A stretch of 34,185 nt of DNA from Pseudomonadota bacterium. Its GTDB lineage: Bacteria; Pseudomonadota; Alphaproteobacteria; Kiloniellales; J153. The DNA lies in NCBI GenBank assembly GCA_022572685.1, contig JACZVL010000008.1:1-34185 (forward strand), written 5' to 3'. The notes under the pieces are model-generated. The model did not search any database and was not told the origin of the DNA. It saw only the letters and a list, made by a program, of their open reading frames with translations. Numbering within the stretch: position 1 is the stretch's first letter; every line of letters begins with the position of its first letter. Below, piece by piece: positions 8,958-17,673 of this stretch. The position numbers and the translations under genes were made by a program.

Positions 8958-9791
8958 GTGGAGCTAGTGGAACTGAACCGACGATTGGCGGTCGCCGAGC
9001 AGATTGCGCGCGAAGCCGGAATTTTGGCCCGGAGCTGGTTCGACCGGCGCGACCGGCTGCGGATCGAGACCAAGGGTCCCCAGGACCTGGTCAGCGAGGC
9101 GGACCGCGCGGTCGAGGTGCTGATCCGGGAGCGCCTGGCGGCCGCCTTCCCCGGCGAGCGGGTGATCGGCGAGGAGGGCGGCGATGATGGCGCGGAAGAG
9201 CACGGGGCCACGCCGGTCTGGATCGTCGATCCGATCGACGGCACCCAGTGCTTCCTGGCCGGAATCCCCAGTTGGTGCATCTCGATCGGCATGGTCGGCG
9301 AGACCGGCATGGGGCTGGGCGTGATCCACGATCCGGTGATCGGCGAGACCTTCACCGGCGGCCCGGACCTGGGCGCGTTCTGCAACGGCCGTCCGATCCG
9401 GGTCCACGAGGTGTCCGGCTTCGGCGACGGCATGGTGGAGGTCGGCGTCTCGCTGCGGCGCCCGCTCGACGAGACCCTGGCCGTGCTCGAACGCCTGCTG
9501 CGCGCCGGTGGCATCTACCACCGCTCCGGCAGCGGCGCGCTGTCGCTCGCCTACGTCGCCGCCGGCCGCTATATCGGCTACTACGAGGACCACATGAACA
9601 CCTGGGACTCTTGCGCCGGCGTCGCCTTGGTCGAGGGCGCGGGCGGCTGGTGCAGCGACATCCTGGCCGGCGACGGGCTGACTCGCGGCGCCCGGGTGAT
9701 CGCCTCGGGCCAGAACCTCGCGCCGGCCATGCGGGCGCTGGCCGAGGGGCTGCCCGAGGGGCCGGCAAAGGGACGGGAACCGGCGCCATGA
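8958..9791 (+). CDS. Inositol monophosphatase-family phosphatase
   Basis: GEEGG, WIVDPIDGTQCFLAGIPSW, NTWDSCAGVALVEGAGG motifs. Confidence 0.92.
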   Translation: MELVELNRRLAVAEQIAREAGILARSWFDRRDRLRIETKGPQDLVSEADRAVEVLIRERLAAAFPGERVIGEEGGDDGAEEHGATPVWIVDPIDGTQCFLAGIPSWCISIGMVGETGMGLGVIHDPVIGETFTGGPDLGAFCNGRPIRVHEVSGFGDGMVEVGVSLRRPLDETLAVLERLLRAGGIYHRSGSGALSLAYVAAGRYIGYYEDHMNTWDSCAGVALVEGAGGWCSDILAGDGLTRGARVIASGQNLAPAMRALAEGLPEGPAKGREPAP

Positions 9792-9868
9792 CCGGCGCGG
9801 TCATCGATCACGATCCGATGGTGATCGGCGCCCATGACTGAGGCGGGTGGGGCGGAACAGAGTCGGCG

Positions 9869-10003
9869 CTAGATCGAGTCCAAGGGGAACCGGGGCTCCC
9901 GGCGCTCAGGCGCCGCGTCGCGCCACGGCGTGCGGCGGTCGTTCCAGACCGCATAGCCGGCGGCGGCACCGACCACGATCAGAAAAGCAACGATCACAAT
10001 CAT
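9869..10003 (-). CDS. Small single-pass membrane protein (44 aa)
   Basis: MIVIVAFLIVVGAAAGYAVWNDRRTPWRDAAPERREPRFPLDSI: one hydrophobic segment and charged tail. Confidence 0.5.
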   Translation of the reverse strand: MIVIVAFLIVVGAAAGYAVWNDRRTPWRDAAPERREPRFPLDSI

Positions 10004-10179
10004 CTCTTCGGCTCCATCAAAATCAACCCGGAGGATAGGCGGGTTGAGATAATTTTTAATGAAAAACAAATGGTTAACCTGGGGTTACGGACCTCGGACC
10101 CGTGCCTCTGGCCCCGGCGGCGCCGATGCCATAAGCTCCCGCCCCGGCCCGAATACACACAACAAATATGTGGGGAGTC

Positions 10180-11304
10180 ATGACCAGCAAACTGTTTACC
10201 CCGATCACCCTCGGCGGGGTGGAACTGTCCAACCGCATCGTCCTGTCGCCGATGTGCCAGTACTCCGCCCGCGAGGGCACGGTCGGGGACTGGCACGTCA
10301 TGCACCTGGGCCAGTTCGCGGTCTCCGGCGTCGGCCTGGTCATGGTCGAGGCCAGCGGGGTGGAGGCGATCGGCCGCATCACGGTGGGCTGCGTCGGATT
10401 GTATTCCGACCAGAACGAGGCGGCGCTGGCGCGGGTGGTCCGCTTCTGCCGCGACTACGGCGGCGCCAAGCTCGGCATCCAGCTCGCCCACGCCGGGCGC
10501 AAGGCCTCGACCGATCTGCCGTGGCGTGGCGGCAAGCCGGTGCCGCCGGACGCCGAGGGCGGCTGGGACACGGTCGGGCCCTCGGCCGAACCCTACGCGC
10601 CGGGCTGGCACGTGCCGGCGGCGCTCGACCGGGACGGCCTGGAGCGGATCAAGCAGGCCTTCGTCCGGGCCACCGAGCGGGCCCTGCGGCTCGATTTCGA
10701 CCTGATCGAGATCCACAGCGCTCATGGCTACCTGCTGCACCAGTTCCTCTCGCCGATCAGCAACCGCCGCAACGACGCCTACGGCGGCGACCTGGAGCAC
10801 CGCCTGCGCTTCCCGCTCGAGGTCTTCGAGGCGGTGCGCGCCGCCTGGCCGCGCGAGCGGGCGCTGGGCTTAAGGCTCTCGGCCACCGACTGGGTCCCGG
10901 GCGGCTGGGACATCGAAGGCTCGGTGGCCTTTGCCAAGGCGCTCAAGGCGCGCGGCTGCGACTTCGTCGTCGCCTCCAGCGGCGGCTCCTCCCCGGCCCA
11001 GGAAATCGAGGCCGGGCCCGGCTACCAGACCGGTTTCGCCGCCGAGATCCGGCGCCAAACGGGAATCGCGACCATGGCGGTCGGCCAGATCAGCCAGCCG
11101 CGCCAGGCCGAGACCATCCTGCGCAGCGGCCAGGCGGACATGGTCGCGCTCGGCCGGGGCCTGCTCTACGATCCCCACTGGGCCTGGCACGCCGCCGAGG
11201 CGCTGGGCGCTCAGGCGGCCTATCCGGCCCAGTACTTGCGCTGCCACCCCACGCTCCAGGGCATGCCGGTGCCCGGCAATCCGCCGCCGCCCAAGCCCGC
11301 GTAA
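10180..11304 (+). CDS. NADH:flavin oxidoreductase, Old Yellow Enzyme (YqjM/NamA-like)
   Basis: LFTPITLGGVELSNRIVLSPMCQYSA, GIQLAHAGRKAS, EIHSAHGYLLHQFLSPISNRRNDAYGGDLEHR, ALGRGLLYDPHW. Confidence 0.95.
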   Translation: MTSKLFTPITLGGVELSNRIVLSPMCQYSAREGTVGDWHVMHLGQFAVSGVGLVMVEASGVEAIGRITVGCVGLYSDQNEAALARVVRFCRDYGGAKLGIQLAHAGRKASTDLPWRGGKPVPPDAEGGWDTVGPSAEPYAPGWHVPAALDRDGLERIKQAFVRATERALRLDFDLIEIHSAHGYLLHQFLSPISNRRNDAYGGDLEHRLRFPLEVFEAVRAAWPRERALGLRLSATDWVPGGWDIEGSVAFAKALKARGCDFVVASSGGSSPAQEIEAGPGYQTGFAAEIRRQTGIATMAVGQISQPRQAETILRSGQADMVALGRGLLYDPHWAWHAAEALGAQAAYPAQYLRCHPTLQGMPVPGNPPPPKPA

Positions 11305-11419
11305 TGCCAAAGCTCCTGAAAACCGCTCGGCTCACCGGATTTTAAGGTTTTTTGTTTACTTCCTTGAGTCCGAGGGTTCCGACAATCGGGTCCCGGCATC
11401 GGTCCAGGGGAGTGACGGC

Positions 11420-12142
11420 ATGGCCTTCCAGCAGGCGATCAAGGAATTCAGCGTCGAACGGCAGATCAAGGTCCGGCGCCTGGGTGGTTTGGACAGGGTC
11501 AGCAACGCCGATCTCTATCTGGCGATTCAGGACCTGCGCGGTGAGATCGCCGAGCTGCGCCGGCAGCAGGCCAAGGGGCCGCGGCCGGCCGACGGCGCCC
11601 AGCCGGAACCGCTCGCCGAAGAGGAATCCCTCGCGGCCCGGATCGAGATCGCCCAGATGGTGCGCATGATCGGACGGGCCAAGATCGAGATCGCCTCGAT
11701 CAAGCACCCCAGCGAGCACGACGACCGCATGCAGCTGGCCGCCAGCGAGCTCGACGCCATCGTGGTCGCGACCGAGGCCTCGACCGAGGACGTCCTGGGC
11801 GCCAGCGAGCAGATCGAAATTCACGTGCGCAAGATCACCGGCCTGCACCCGGACGACGAGGAGCTCGGCACCCTCGGCGAACAGATCGCCAACGAGATCA
11901 TCAAGATTTTCGAGGCCTGCAACTTCCAGGACATCACCGGTCAGCGGACCAACAAGGTCATCAAGACGATCCGCTTCATCGAGGAAAAGATCCTGGCGCT
12001 GATCAATATCTGGGGCGTGGACGCCTTCCTCGACCTGCCGGTCCACAACCAGTCGGCGGAGGGCGACAACGCGCTGCTGAACGGGCCGCAGCGGGAGAAC
12101 GAAGGCATCACCCAGGACGAGATCAACGCCCTGTTCGATTGA
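11420..12142 (+). CDS. cheZ: CheZ-like chemotaxis phosphatase
   Basis: EIIKIFEACNFQDITGQRTNKVIKTIRFIEEKI helix with FQDITGQR and C-terminal TQDEINALFD tail. ORF track's start at 10931 overlaps the OYE gene. Confidence 0.85.
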   Translation: MAFQQAIKEFSVERQIKVRRLGGLDRVSNADLYLAIQDLRGEIAELRRQQAKGPRPADGAQPEPLAEEESLAARIEIAQMVRMIGRAKIEIASIKHPSEHDDRMQLAASELDAIVVATEASTEDVLGASEQIEIHVRKITGLHPDDEELGTLGEQIANEIIKIFEACNFQDITGQRTNKVIKTIRFIEEKILALINIWGVDAFLDLPVHNQSAEGDNALLNGPQRENEGITQDEINALFD

Positions 12143-12180
12143 GCCGCCCCGGTCGAATCACCGCGGCGGGGAGGGGCGGA

Positions 12181-12687
12181 CTACCGGGTCTTCGGTTTCC
12201 AGCGCCGGACCAGGCGCTGGGCCGTCTCGATCTGCTCCGCGGACATGAGGCTGGCGACGTTTTCCCGATTGCGGAACGCATTTTCCCGATATTCGCCCAA
12301 CGGGTAGGTCAGATAGGCCAGCGCGAACCACTTGTAGGACGTGGCGTAGCTCTTCTTGACGCCGGTGCCGTTCACGTACAACAGGCCCAGGTTGAGCTGG
12401 GCGTCGGGGTCGCCCTGATCGGCGGCCCTGTGGTACCACTTGGCGGCGGTTCCGGAATTGGATACGACGCCCTCGCCCTGGGCGTAGAGATAGCCCACCA
12501 TGTACTGGGCCGAGGCATCGCCACGCTCGGCGAGCGGCCGCCAGATCTCCATGGCGACCGTATGATCGCCGCGGTGATAGGCGAGCAGCCCGTCCTGGAA
12601 TCCGGGCTGGGCCCCGGGCTGGGCCCCGGGCTGGGATTGGGCGCTCAGCAGCAGGACCAACACAATCCCAAGGAACACACGTCTCAC
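12181..12687 (-). CDS. Secreted Sel1-like repeat protein
   Basis: Signal-like N-terminus; repeats AERGDASAQYMVGYLYAQGEGV, ADQGDPDAQLNLGLLYVNGTGV. Confidence 0.88.
   Translation of the reverse strand: MRRVFLGIVLVLLLSAQSQPGAQPGAQPGFQDGLLAYHRGDHTVAMEIWRPLAERGDASAQYMVGYLYAQGEGVVSNSGTAAKWYHRAADQGDPDAQLNLGLLYVNGTGVKKSYATSYKWFALAYLTYPLGEYRENAFRNRENVASLMSAEQIETAQRLVRRWKPKTR
12602..12637. repeat. Three 12-bp tandem units (CCGGGCTGGGCC)
   Basis: CCGGGCTGGGCC x2 then CCGGGCTGGGAT; encodes the AQPG repeat after the signal peptide of the Sel1 protein. Confidence 0.85.
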
Positions 12688-12789
12688 GACAGGCCTCTCT
12701 CAACACTCTTGGTCGATACGATCATAGCAAAATCGCCGGAGTCGCCGAGTCCCGCGTTCGAGGAACCGGAGTCGAAGCCGGGAGCGTTC

Positions 12790-12951
12790 TCAGGTGGACA
12801 GGCCATCCGGGTTCAGGCTCGATGCCGCGCTCTTGTTCCGCCCGGTCTTGCGCGAGTTCATCCAGCGCCGCTCGAGATAGCAAGTCAACACGAGTCCGGC
12901 GATGGCGAAGGCGATGGTCAGAAACCCGGTAATTACGTAGATGTATTCCAT
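12790..12951 (-). CDS. Small membrane protein (53 aa), not in ORF track
   Basis: Manual translation MEYIYVITGFLTIAFAIAGLVLTCYLERRWMNSRKTGRNKSAASSLNPDGLST*. Confidence 0.6.
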   Translation of the reverse strand: MEYIYVITGFLTIAFAIAGLVLTCYLERRWMNSRKTGRNKSAASSLNPDGLST

Positions 12952-13013
12952 GTCGGTCGGGTCCGGGTCTCAGTCAGCGGAAGGTCGTCTTCCGGGGCCT
13001 TTCAGTAGAGCAA

Positions 13014-13067
13014 ATGGGCGTTAAGATCGCCCTAAATGACACAAGGTTTATTCAGGAAAACGCCCAT
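13014..13067. repeat. 9-bp inverted repeat with 36-nt spacer
   Basis: ATGGGCGTT (13014-13022) / AACGCCCAT (13059-13067). Confidence 0.45.
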
Positions 13068-13087
13068 AAAGATCGCTGCCCGTGCGG

Positions 13088-13561
13088 TCACTCCGGCGCC
13101 GTGAGGCCGCAGGCCCAGCGGTTGAAATCGAGCATGGCTTCAAGCCCGCCGGCCGGCGGGGCGACGTGACTCAGCCCGAACACCAGTTTCTGTTCCATGC
13201 CCAGGATCGTCGCCCGCCCGCTGACGTAGTTGGCCCGGCCGCGGTAGTAGAGCCGGGGATTGATTGGGATCACCGTCATCGCGGGCCGGTCGGCCATGAT
13301 CGTGCCGGTGGCACGATCGAGTTGATAGAGCGCGACCGGCAGCCCGGCCCGCCAGTCGGCGGCGCCCCGGGTCACCAGGAGCATCTCCCCGCTCGCGTAG
13401 GCCTGGGTATCCGGATCGCTCAGATAGCCCCAGCCCTGCCAGCACTCGACCGTCTCGGCGCCGCGCGCGGGGGCGCCGGGCCACGCGGCGAGCGCCGCCA
13501 GGAGTGCGAAGCCCGTGCGGCGCGCCCAGTTTCCGGTCTTCGATAACCGCCGATTCACCAT
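13088..13561 (-). CDS. Hypothetical exported protein
   Basis: 157 aa with signal-like N-terminus; 18 nt downstream of the dpp ATPase gene on the same strand. Confidence 0.75.
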   Translation of the reverse strand: MVNRRLSKTGNWARRTGFALLAALAAWPGAPARGAETVECWQGWGYLSDPDTQAYASGEMLLVTRGAADWRAGLPVALYQLDRATGTIMADRPAMTVIPINPRLYYRGRANYVSGRATILGMEQKLVFGLSHVAPPAGGLEAMLDFNRWACGLTAPE

Positions 13562-13579
13562 GTCGTTGTGCCGCCGGCC

Positions 13580-15700
13580 TCACTGAGCGGCCGGCCGGTC
13601 CTTCTTTACCTGGATGATGACCGGTTCCATCGCCTCGAGCTCGTCGCGCGGTATGTGGCAGGCGATTACGTGGCCGGAGCTGAATTCCACCTGGGGCGGG
13701 CGCTCGGTCTCGCAGATCGTGCCCCGGTGGCGCGGGCAGCGGGTGTTGAAGGGACAGCCCTTGGGCGGGTCCAAGACGCTGGGCAGGCTGCCCTCGAGGA
13801 TGATCCGCTTCTTCTCGATCGAGGTGTCGGCGATCGGCACCGCCGAGAGCAGCGCCTCGGTATAGGGGTGATAGGGCGGCGCGAAGACCTCGTCGGTGGC
13901 GCCCTGCTCCATGATGCTGCCCAGATACATGACCACGACCCGGTCGGCCAGGTAGCGGACCAGGCTGAGATCGTGGCTGATGAACAGCAGCGTCGTGCGA
14001 TAGGTCCTCTGGATGTCCATCAGCAGGCCGGTGACCGCGGCCTGGACCGAGACATCGAGCGCCGAGACCGGCTCGTCGGCCACCACCATGGCCGGGTTGC
14101 CGGCGAAGGCGCGTGCGATGCCGACCCGCTGCTTCTGGCCGCCGGAGAGCTGGCGCGGCCGGCGCCGGGCGAAGTCGCGCGGCAGCTTGACCAAATCGAG
14201 CAATTCCATGACCCGCTGCTCGACCTTGTGCTTGTCGCTCTCGACGCCGAACTTCCGGATCACCCGGGCCAGCTGCGCCCCCACCGAATGGCTCGGGTTG
14301 AGGGTATCGAAGGGGTTCTGGAACACCATCTGCATGGAGCCGATCTGTTCGGGCGAGCGCTTCTGCACCGGCAAGTTGGCGATATCCTGGCCGTTGAAGA
14401 TCACCTCGCCGGCGGTCGCCGTCTCCAGGCCCATGAGGACCTTGGCGAAGGTCGACTTGCCGCAACCGGATTCGCCGACGATGGCCACCGTCTCGCATTC
14501 GTGGGCCTTGAAACTGATGCTCTCGTTGGCCTTGATGTAGCGCACCCGCTTGCCCGTGATCATCGCCGCGATCGAGTTGTCGCGCAGCTCGTAGTACTTG
14601 CGCATGTCCTTGACGGCGAGGACCTCCTTGCCGCGCTCCAAAGTCTCGCCGGCCAGGCCCTCCGGCTGATAGGCCTCCCAGTCGATATCGTCCCAGCGCA
14701 GGCAGCGGACCTGGTGACCCGCCTCGCCTTCGACCGAGAACATCTCGATGGTGCCGAGGGTGGTGGTTTGGTCGCAGCGGCCGGCCTGGAAGAAATCGCA
14801 GCGCGGCCCGAAATAGCACCCCGGTGGCCGCTCGTGGGGCAGCGGCAACTGGCCTCGGATCGGCACCAGCGGGTGCGTGGTCTTGTCGGCGCCGGGCAGC
14901 GGGATCGCGCTGAACAGCCCCTTGGTGTAGGGGTGGCGCATGTGGTCGAAAACCTCGCCCACCGAGCCCTCCTCCACGACCACGCCCGAGTACATCACAT
15001 TGACCCGGTCGCAGGTCGCGAGAATCAGCCCCAGGTTGTGCGAGATGTAGATCATCGAGGTGTTGAACTTGCCGGAAAGTTCCCTGATCAGCTCGATGAT
15101 GCCGGCCTCGACGGTCACGTCGAGCGCGGTGGTCGGCTCGTCGAGCAGCAGCAGCGACGGATTGGAAAGCAGCGCCATGGCGATCACCACGCGTTGCTGC
15201 TGGCCGCCCGAGACCTGATGCGGGTAGGAGGTCATGACCCGCTCCGGGTCCGGAATCTTGACGTCGCCCAGGATACTGTGCGCGCGGTCGTAGGCCTCCC
15301 GCTCGCTGACCTGTTCGTGGTACAGCGGCACCTCCATGAGCTGCTTGCCCAGCGTCATGCTCGGGTTGAGCGAGGCCATGGGCTCCTGATAGACCATCGA
15401 GATCTCGTTGCCGCGCAGCTGCCTGATCTCCTCCTCTCCGAGCGTCGCCAGATCGGTTCCCTTGTAGATCACCTGACCGCCGACGATGCCGCCGTTGTGG
15501 CCCATGTAGCGCATGATGCCGAGCGCCACGGTCGACTTGCCGCAGCCGGATTCGCCGACCAGGCCGACGCTTTCGCCCGGACCCAGGGTCAGGTTGAAGT
15601 CGACGACGGCGGGGATTTCCCCGGCCCGCGTGAAGTAGGAGAGCGACAGGTTCCGGCACTCGAGGATCGGGCCGTCGGTGTCCGTGCCGTGGGTCGCCAT
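13580..15700 (-). CDS. Fused double ATPase of a dipeptide/oligopeptide ABC transporter (DppD-DppF-like)
   Basis: 706 aa; two Walker A motifs (GESGCGKST twice), two signatures (VSGGQQQR, LSGGQKQR), two oligopeptide-type C-termini (GCYFGPRCDFFQAGRC; GCPFNTRCPRHRGTIC). Confidence 0.95.
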   Translation of the reverse strand: MATHGTDTDGPILECRNLSLSYFTRAGEIPAVVDFNLTLGPGESVGLVGESGCGKSTVALGIMRYMGHNGGIVGGQVIYKGTDLATLGEEEIRQLRGNEISMVYQEPMASLNPSMTLGKQLMEVPLYHEQVSEREAYDRAHSILGDVKIPDPERVMTSYPHQVSGGQQQRVVIAMALLSNPSLLLLDEPTTALDVTVEAGIIELIRELSGKFNTSMIYISHNLGLILATCDRVNVMYSGVVVEEGSVGEVFDHMRHPYTKGLFSAIPLPGADKTTHPLVPIRGQLPLPHERPPGCYFGPRCDFFQAGRCDQTTTLGTIEMFSVEGEAGHQVRCLRWDDIDWEAYQPEGLAGETLERGKEVLAVKDMRKYYELRDNSIAAMITGKRVRYIKANESISFKAHECETVAIVGESGCGKSTFAKVLMGLETATAGEVIFNGQDIANLPVQKRSPEQIGSMQMVFQNPFDTLNPSHSVGAQLARVIRKFGVESDKHKVEQRVMELLDLVKLPRDFARRRPRQLSGGQKQRVGIARAFAGNPAMVVADEPVSALDVSVQAAVTGLLMDIQRTYRTTLLFISHDLSLVRYLADRVVVMYLGSIMEQGATDEVFAPPYHPYTEALLSAVPIADTSIEKKRIILEGSLPSVLDPPKGCPFNTRCPRHRGTICETERPPQVEFSSGHVIACHIPRDELEAMEPVIIQVKKDRPAAQ

Positions 15701-15710
15701 GCCGGCCTCC

Positions 15711-16601
15711 TCAATCGCGCAGCGAGACCTCGCGCAGGCCGTCGGCGAGCAGGTTGAAGCCGAGGACCAGCGACGAGATCGCGATGCAGGGAAACACCGC
15801 CATCCAGGGGAAAATCATCGCCATCGAACGGGTCTCGTTGATCATGCCGCCCCAATCGGGATCGGGCGGCGGCAATCCCAGGCCGAGGAAACCGAGGACC
15901 CCGATGGTGATGATCACGTAACCGACGCGCAGGCAGACGTCGACGATGAGCGGCCCGCGGGCGTTCGGCAGAATCTCCACCAGCATGATGTACCAAGGAC
16001 TCTCGCCCCGGGTCTCGGCCGCGAAGACGTACTCCCGGGTGCGCAGGTCGAGCGTCAGTCCGCGCACGATCCGGAAGATGCCCGGCGCCGAAGCGAAGGT
16101 GACGGCGATCACGATGTTGACCGCCGAGGCGCCGAAGGTGGAGATGACGATGACGTAAAGCACCAGCACCGGGAACGAGAGGATGATGTTCGCGATGAAC
16201 GACAGTACGTCGTCGATCCAGCCCCGCCGGTAGCCCGCGGCCAGCCCCATGGGAACGCCGACCAGGTAGGCGCAGAAGGTAGCCAGCGGCGCGTAGGTCA
16301 AGACCCGGCGCGCACCATGGATGATCCGCGACAGGATGTCGCGGCCGAGGTCATCGGCGCCCAACAGGTAGGTTCCGCCGTTCGACGCCACGCTCCCCGG
16401 CGCAGCATAGATCATCGTCACATCCTGCGCATTCGGCAGATACGGTGCCAGAAAGTCGGCGAAAATCGCGACCAGCACCCAGAACAGGACCAGGGCGAAG
16501 CCGATCATGCCAACCACGCTCTCGCGCATCAGCGCGATGGATTTCAAGGCGCGAAGTATCGCCGGTTCGCGGCGCGGGGTGTCGAGCGCTTGATCCGTCA
16601 T
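15711..16601 (-). CDS. dppC: Dipeptide/oligopeptide ABC permease, DppC-like
   Basis: YLLGADDLGRDILSRIIHGARR, AETRGESPWYIMLVEILPNARGPLIV. Confidence 0.93.
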   Translation of the reverse strand: MTDQALDTPRREPAILRALKSIALMRESVVGMIGFALVLFWVLVAIFADFLAPYLPNAQDVTMIYAAPGSVASNGGTYLLGADDLGRDILSRIIHGARRVLTYAPLATFCAYLVGVPMGLAAGYRRGWIDDVLSFIANIILSFPVLVLYVIVISTFGASAVNIVIAVTFASAPGIFRIVRGLTLDLRTREYVFAAETRGESPWYIMLVEILPNARGPLIVDVCLRVGYVIITIGVLGFLGLGLPPPDPDWGGMINETRSMAMIFPWMAVFPCIAISSLVLGFNLLADGLREVSLRD

Positions 16602-16623
16602 GGTCCCGACTCCCCCCGTCCCA

Positions 16624-17556
16624 CTAGGCGAACCGAATACGCGGGTTGAGATAGGTGTAGCCCACGTCCGCCAGCATCTGGGTCCCGACCGCGACGAAGA
16701 CCGCGACCATGGCGCAGGCCTCGATCAGGAAGATGTCCTGGTTGAGCGAAGCTTCGAGCAAGAGCGCGCCAAATCCCTTATAGGCGAAAAAAAACTCCAC
16801 CACGATCACGCCCGAGAGCAGCCAGTTGATCTGCAGCATGATCACCGTGAAGGGCGCGATCAGCGCGTTGCGCAGGGCGTGGCGCACGATCACGGTCTTG
16901 TACGGCAGGCCCTTGAGGACCGCCGTGCGGATGTAGTGGGTGGTCATGACCTCGGCCATGGAGGCGCGTGTCATGCGCGTCACGTAGCCGAAGTCGTAGA
17001 GCACCAGCACCATGACCGGGAGTATGAGCTGCACGATGCTGAAACCGTCGGTCATACTGCTCGTGCCCGGCAGGATACCGAGCCAGAACACGAAAACCGC
17101 CGAGATCAGCACGGCGCTGGCGAACTCGGGCACCGAGGTGGTCACGATCGAGGTGATCGAGATGCTGCGGTCCAGCTTGGAGCCCTCGCGCATGCCGGCC
17201 AGCACGCCGAGGCCGAGCGACAGGGGAATCACCACCATCATGGTGGCCAGGGCCAGGATGCCGGTGTTGCCGAGCCGCGGCCACAGCACTTGGCTGACCG
17301 GCACCCGGAAGCGCACCGAGTCGCCGAAATCGCCGACCAGAGCGTTTCCGAGCCACCGGACATAACGCTCGTGGAGAGGATCGAAGTAGCCGTTCCGGTC
17401 GAGCCAGAGGTTGCGCTGCTCTTCGGAGCTGTAAGGCCCCAGGACCTTGACGGCGACCCCTTCAACGTTGATCTCGAGCACCAGGAACAAAAGGATCGAA
17501 ACCACCACCATGGTGAGCACCATGGTGCCGAGGCGTCGGACGACAAAGACCAGCAT
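16624..17556 (-). CDS. dppB: Dipeptide/oligopeptide ABC permease, DppB-like
   Basis: FVVRRLGTMVLTMVVVSILLFLV N-terminus, YVRWLGNALVGDFGDS, TRMTRASMAEVMTTHYIRTAVLKGLP. Confidence 0.93.
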   Translation of the reverse strand: MLVFVVRRLGTMVLTMVVVSILLFLVLEINVEGVAVKVLGPYSSEEQRNLWLDRNGYFDPLHERYVRWLGNALVGDFGDSVRFRVPVSQVLWPRLGNTGILALATMMVVIPLSLGLGVLAGMREGSKLDRSISITSIVTTSVPEFASAVLISAVFVFWLGILPGTSSMTDGFSIVQLILPVMVLVLYDFGYVTRMTRASMAEVMTTHYIRTAVLKGLPYKTVIVRHALRNALIAPFTVIMLQINWLLSGVIVVEFFFAYKGFGALLLEASLNQDIFLIEACAMVAVFVAVGTQMLADVGYTYLNPRIRFA

Positions 17557-17585
17557 GAGCCGCGACCGCTCCCTTTCCCCCGGGG

Positions 17586-17659
17586 GGGCGCCGACGCTTC
17601 TCCGGAGCCGGCGCCCTTGCCCGAAAAGACCCGCGGAGGCCGCGAGCGGCCTCCGCGGG
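17586..17659 (-). promoter_or_regulatory. Tandem hairpins between dppA-like and dppB-like genes
   Basis: 14-bp stem 17630-17643/17646-17659 followed on the minus strand by TCTTTTC; second 8-bp stem 17586-17593/17609-17616. Confidence 0.7.
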
Positions 17660-17673
17660 CGCCTATTCGGACG

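Noticed and set aside
13140-15659. 839-aa minus-strand ORF
   Set aside because: Shifted frame of the ATPase and downstream gene; no domain, low-complexity R/G/A/H composition.
13568-15757. 729-aa plus-strand ORF
   Set aside because: Antisense to the clearly coding double ATPase; composition (D/H/R/G-rich) is typical of shadow frames in GC-rich DNA.
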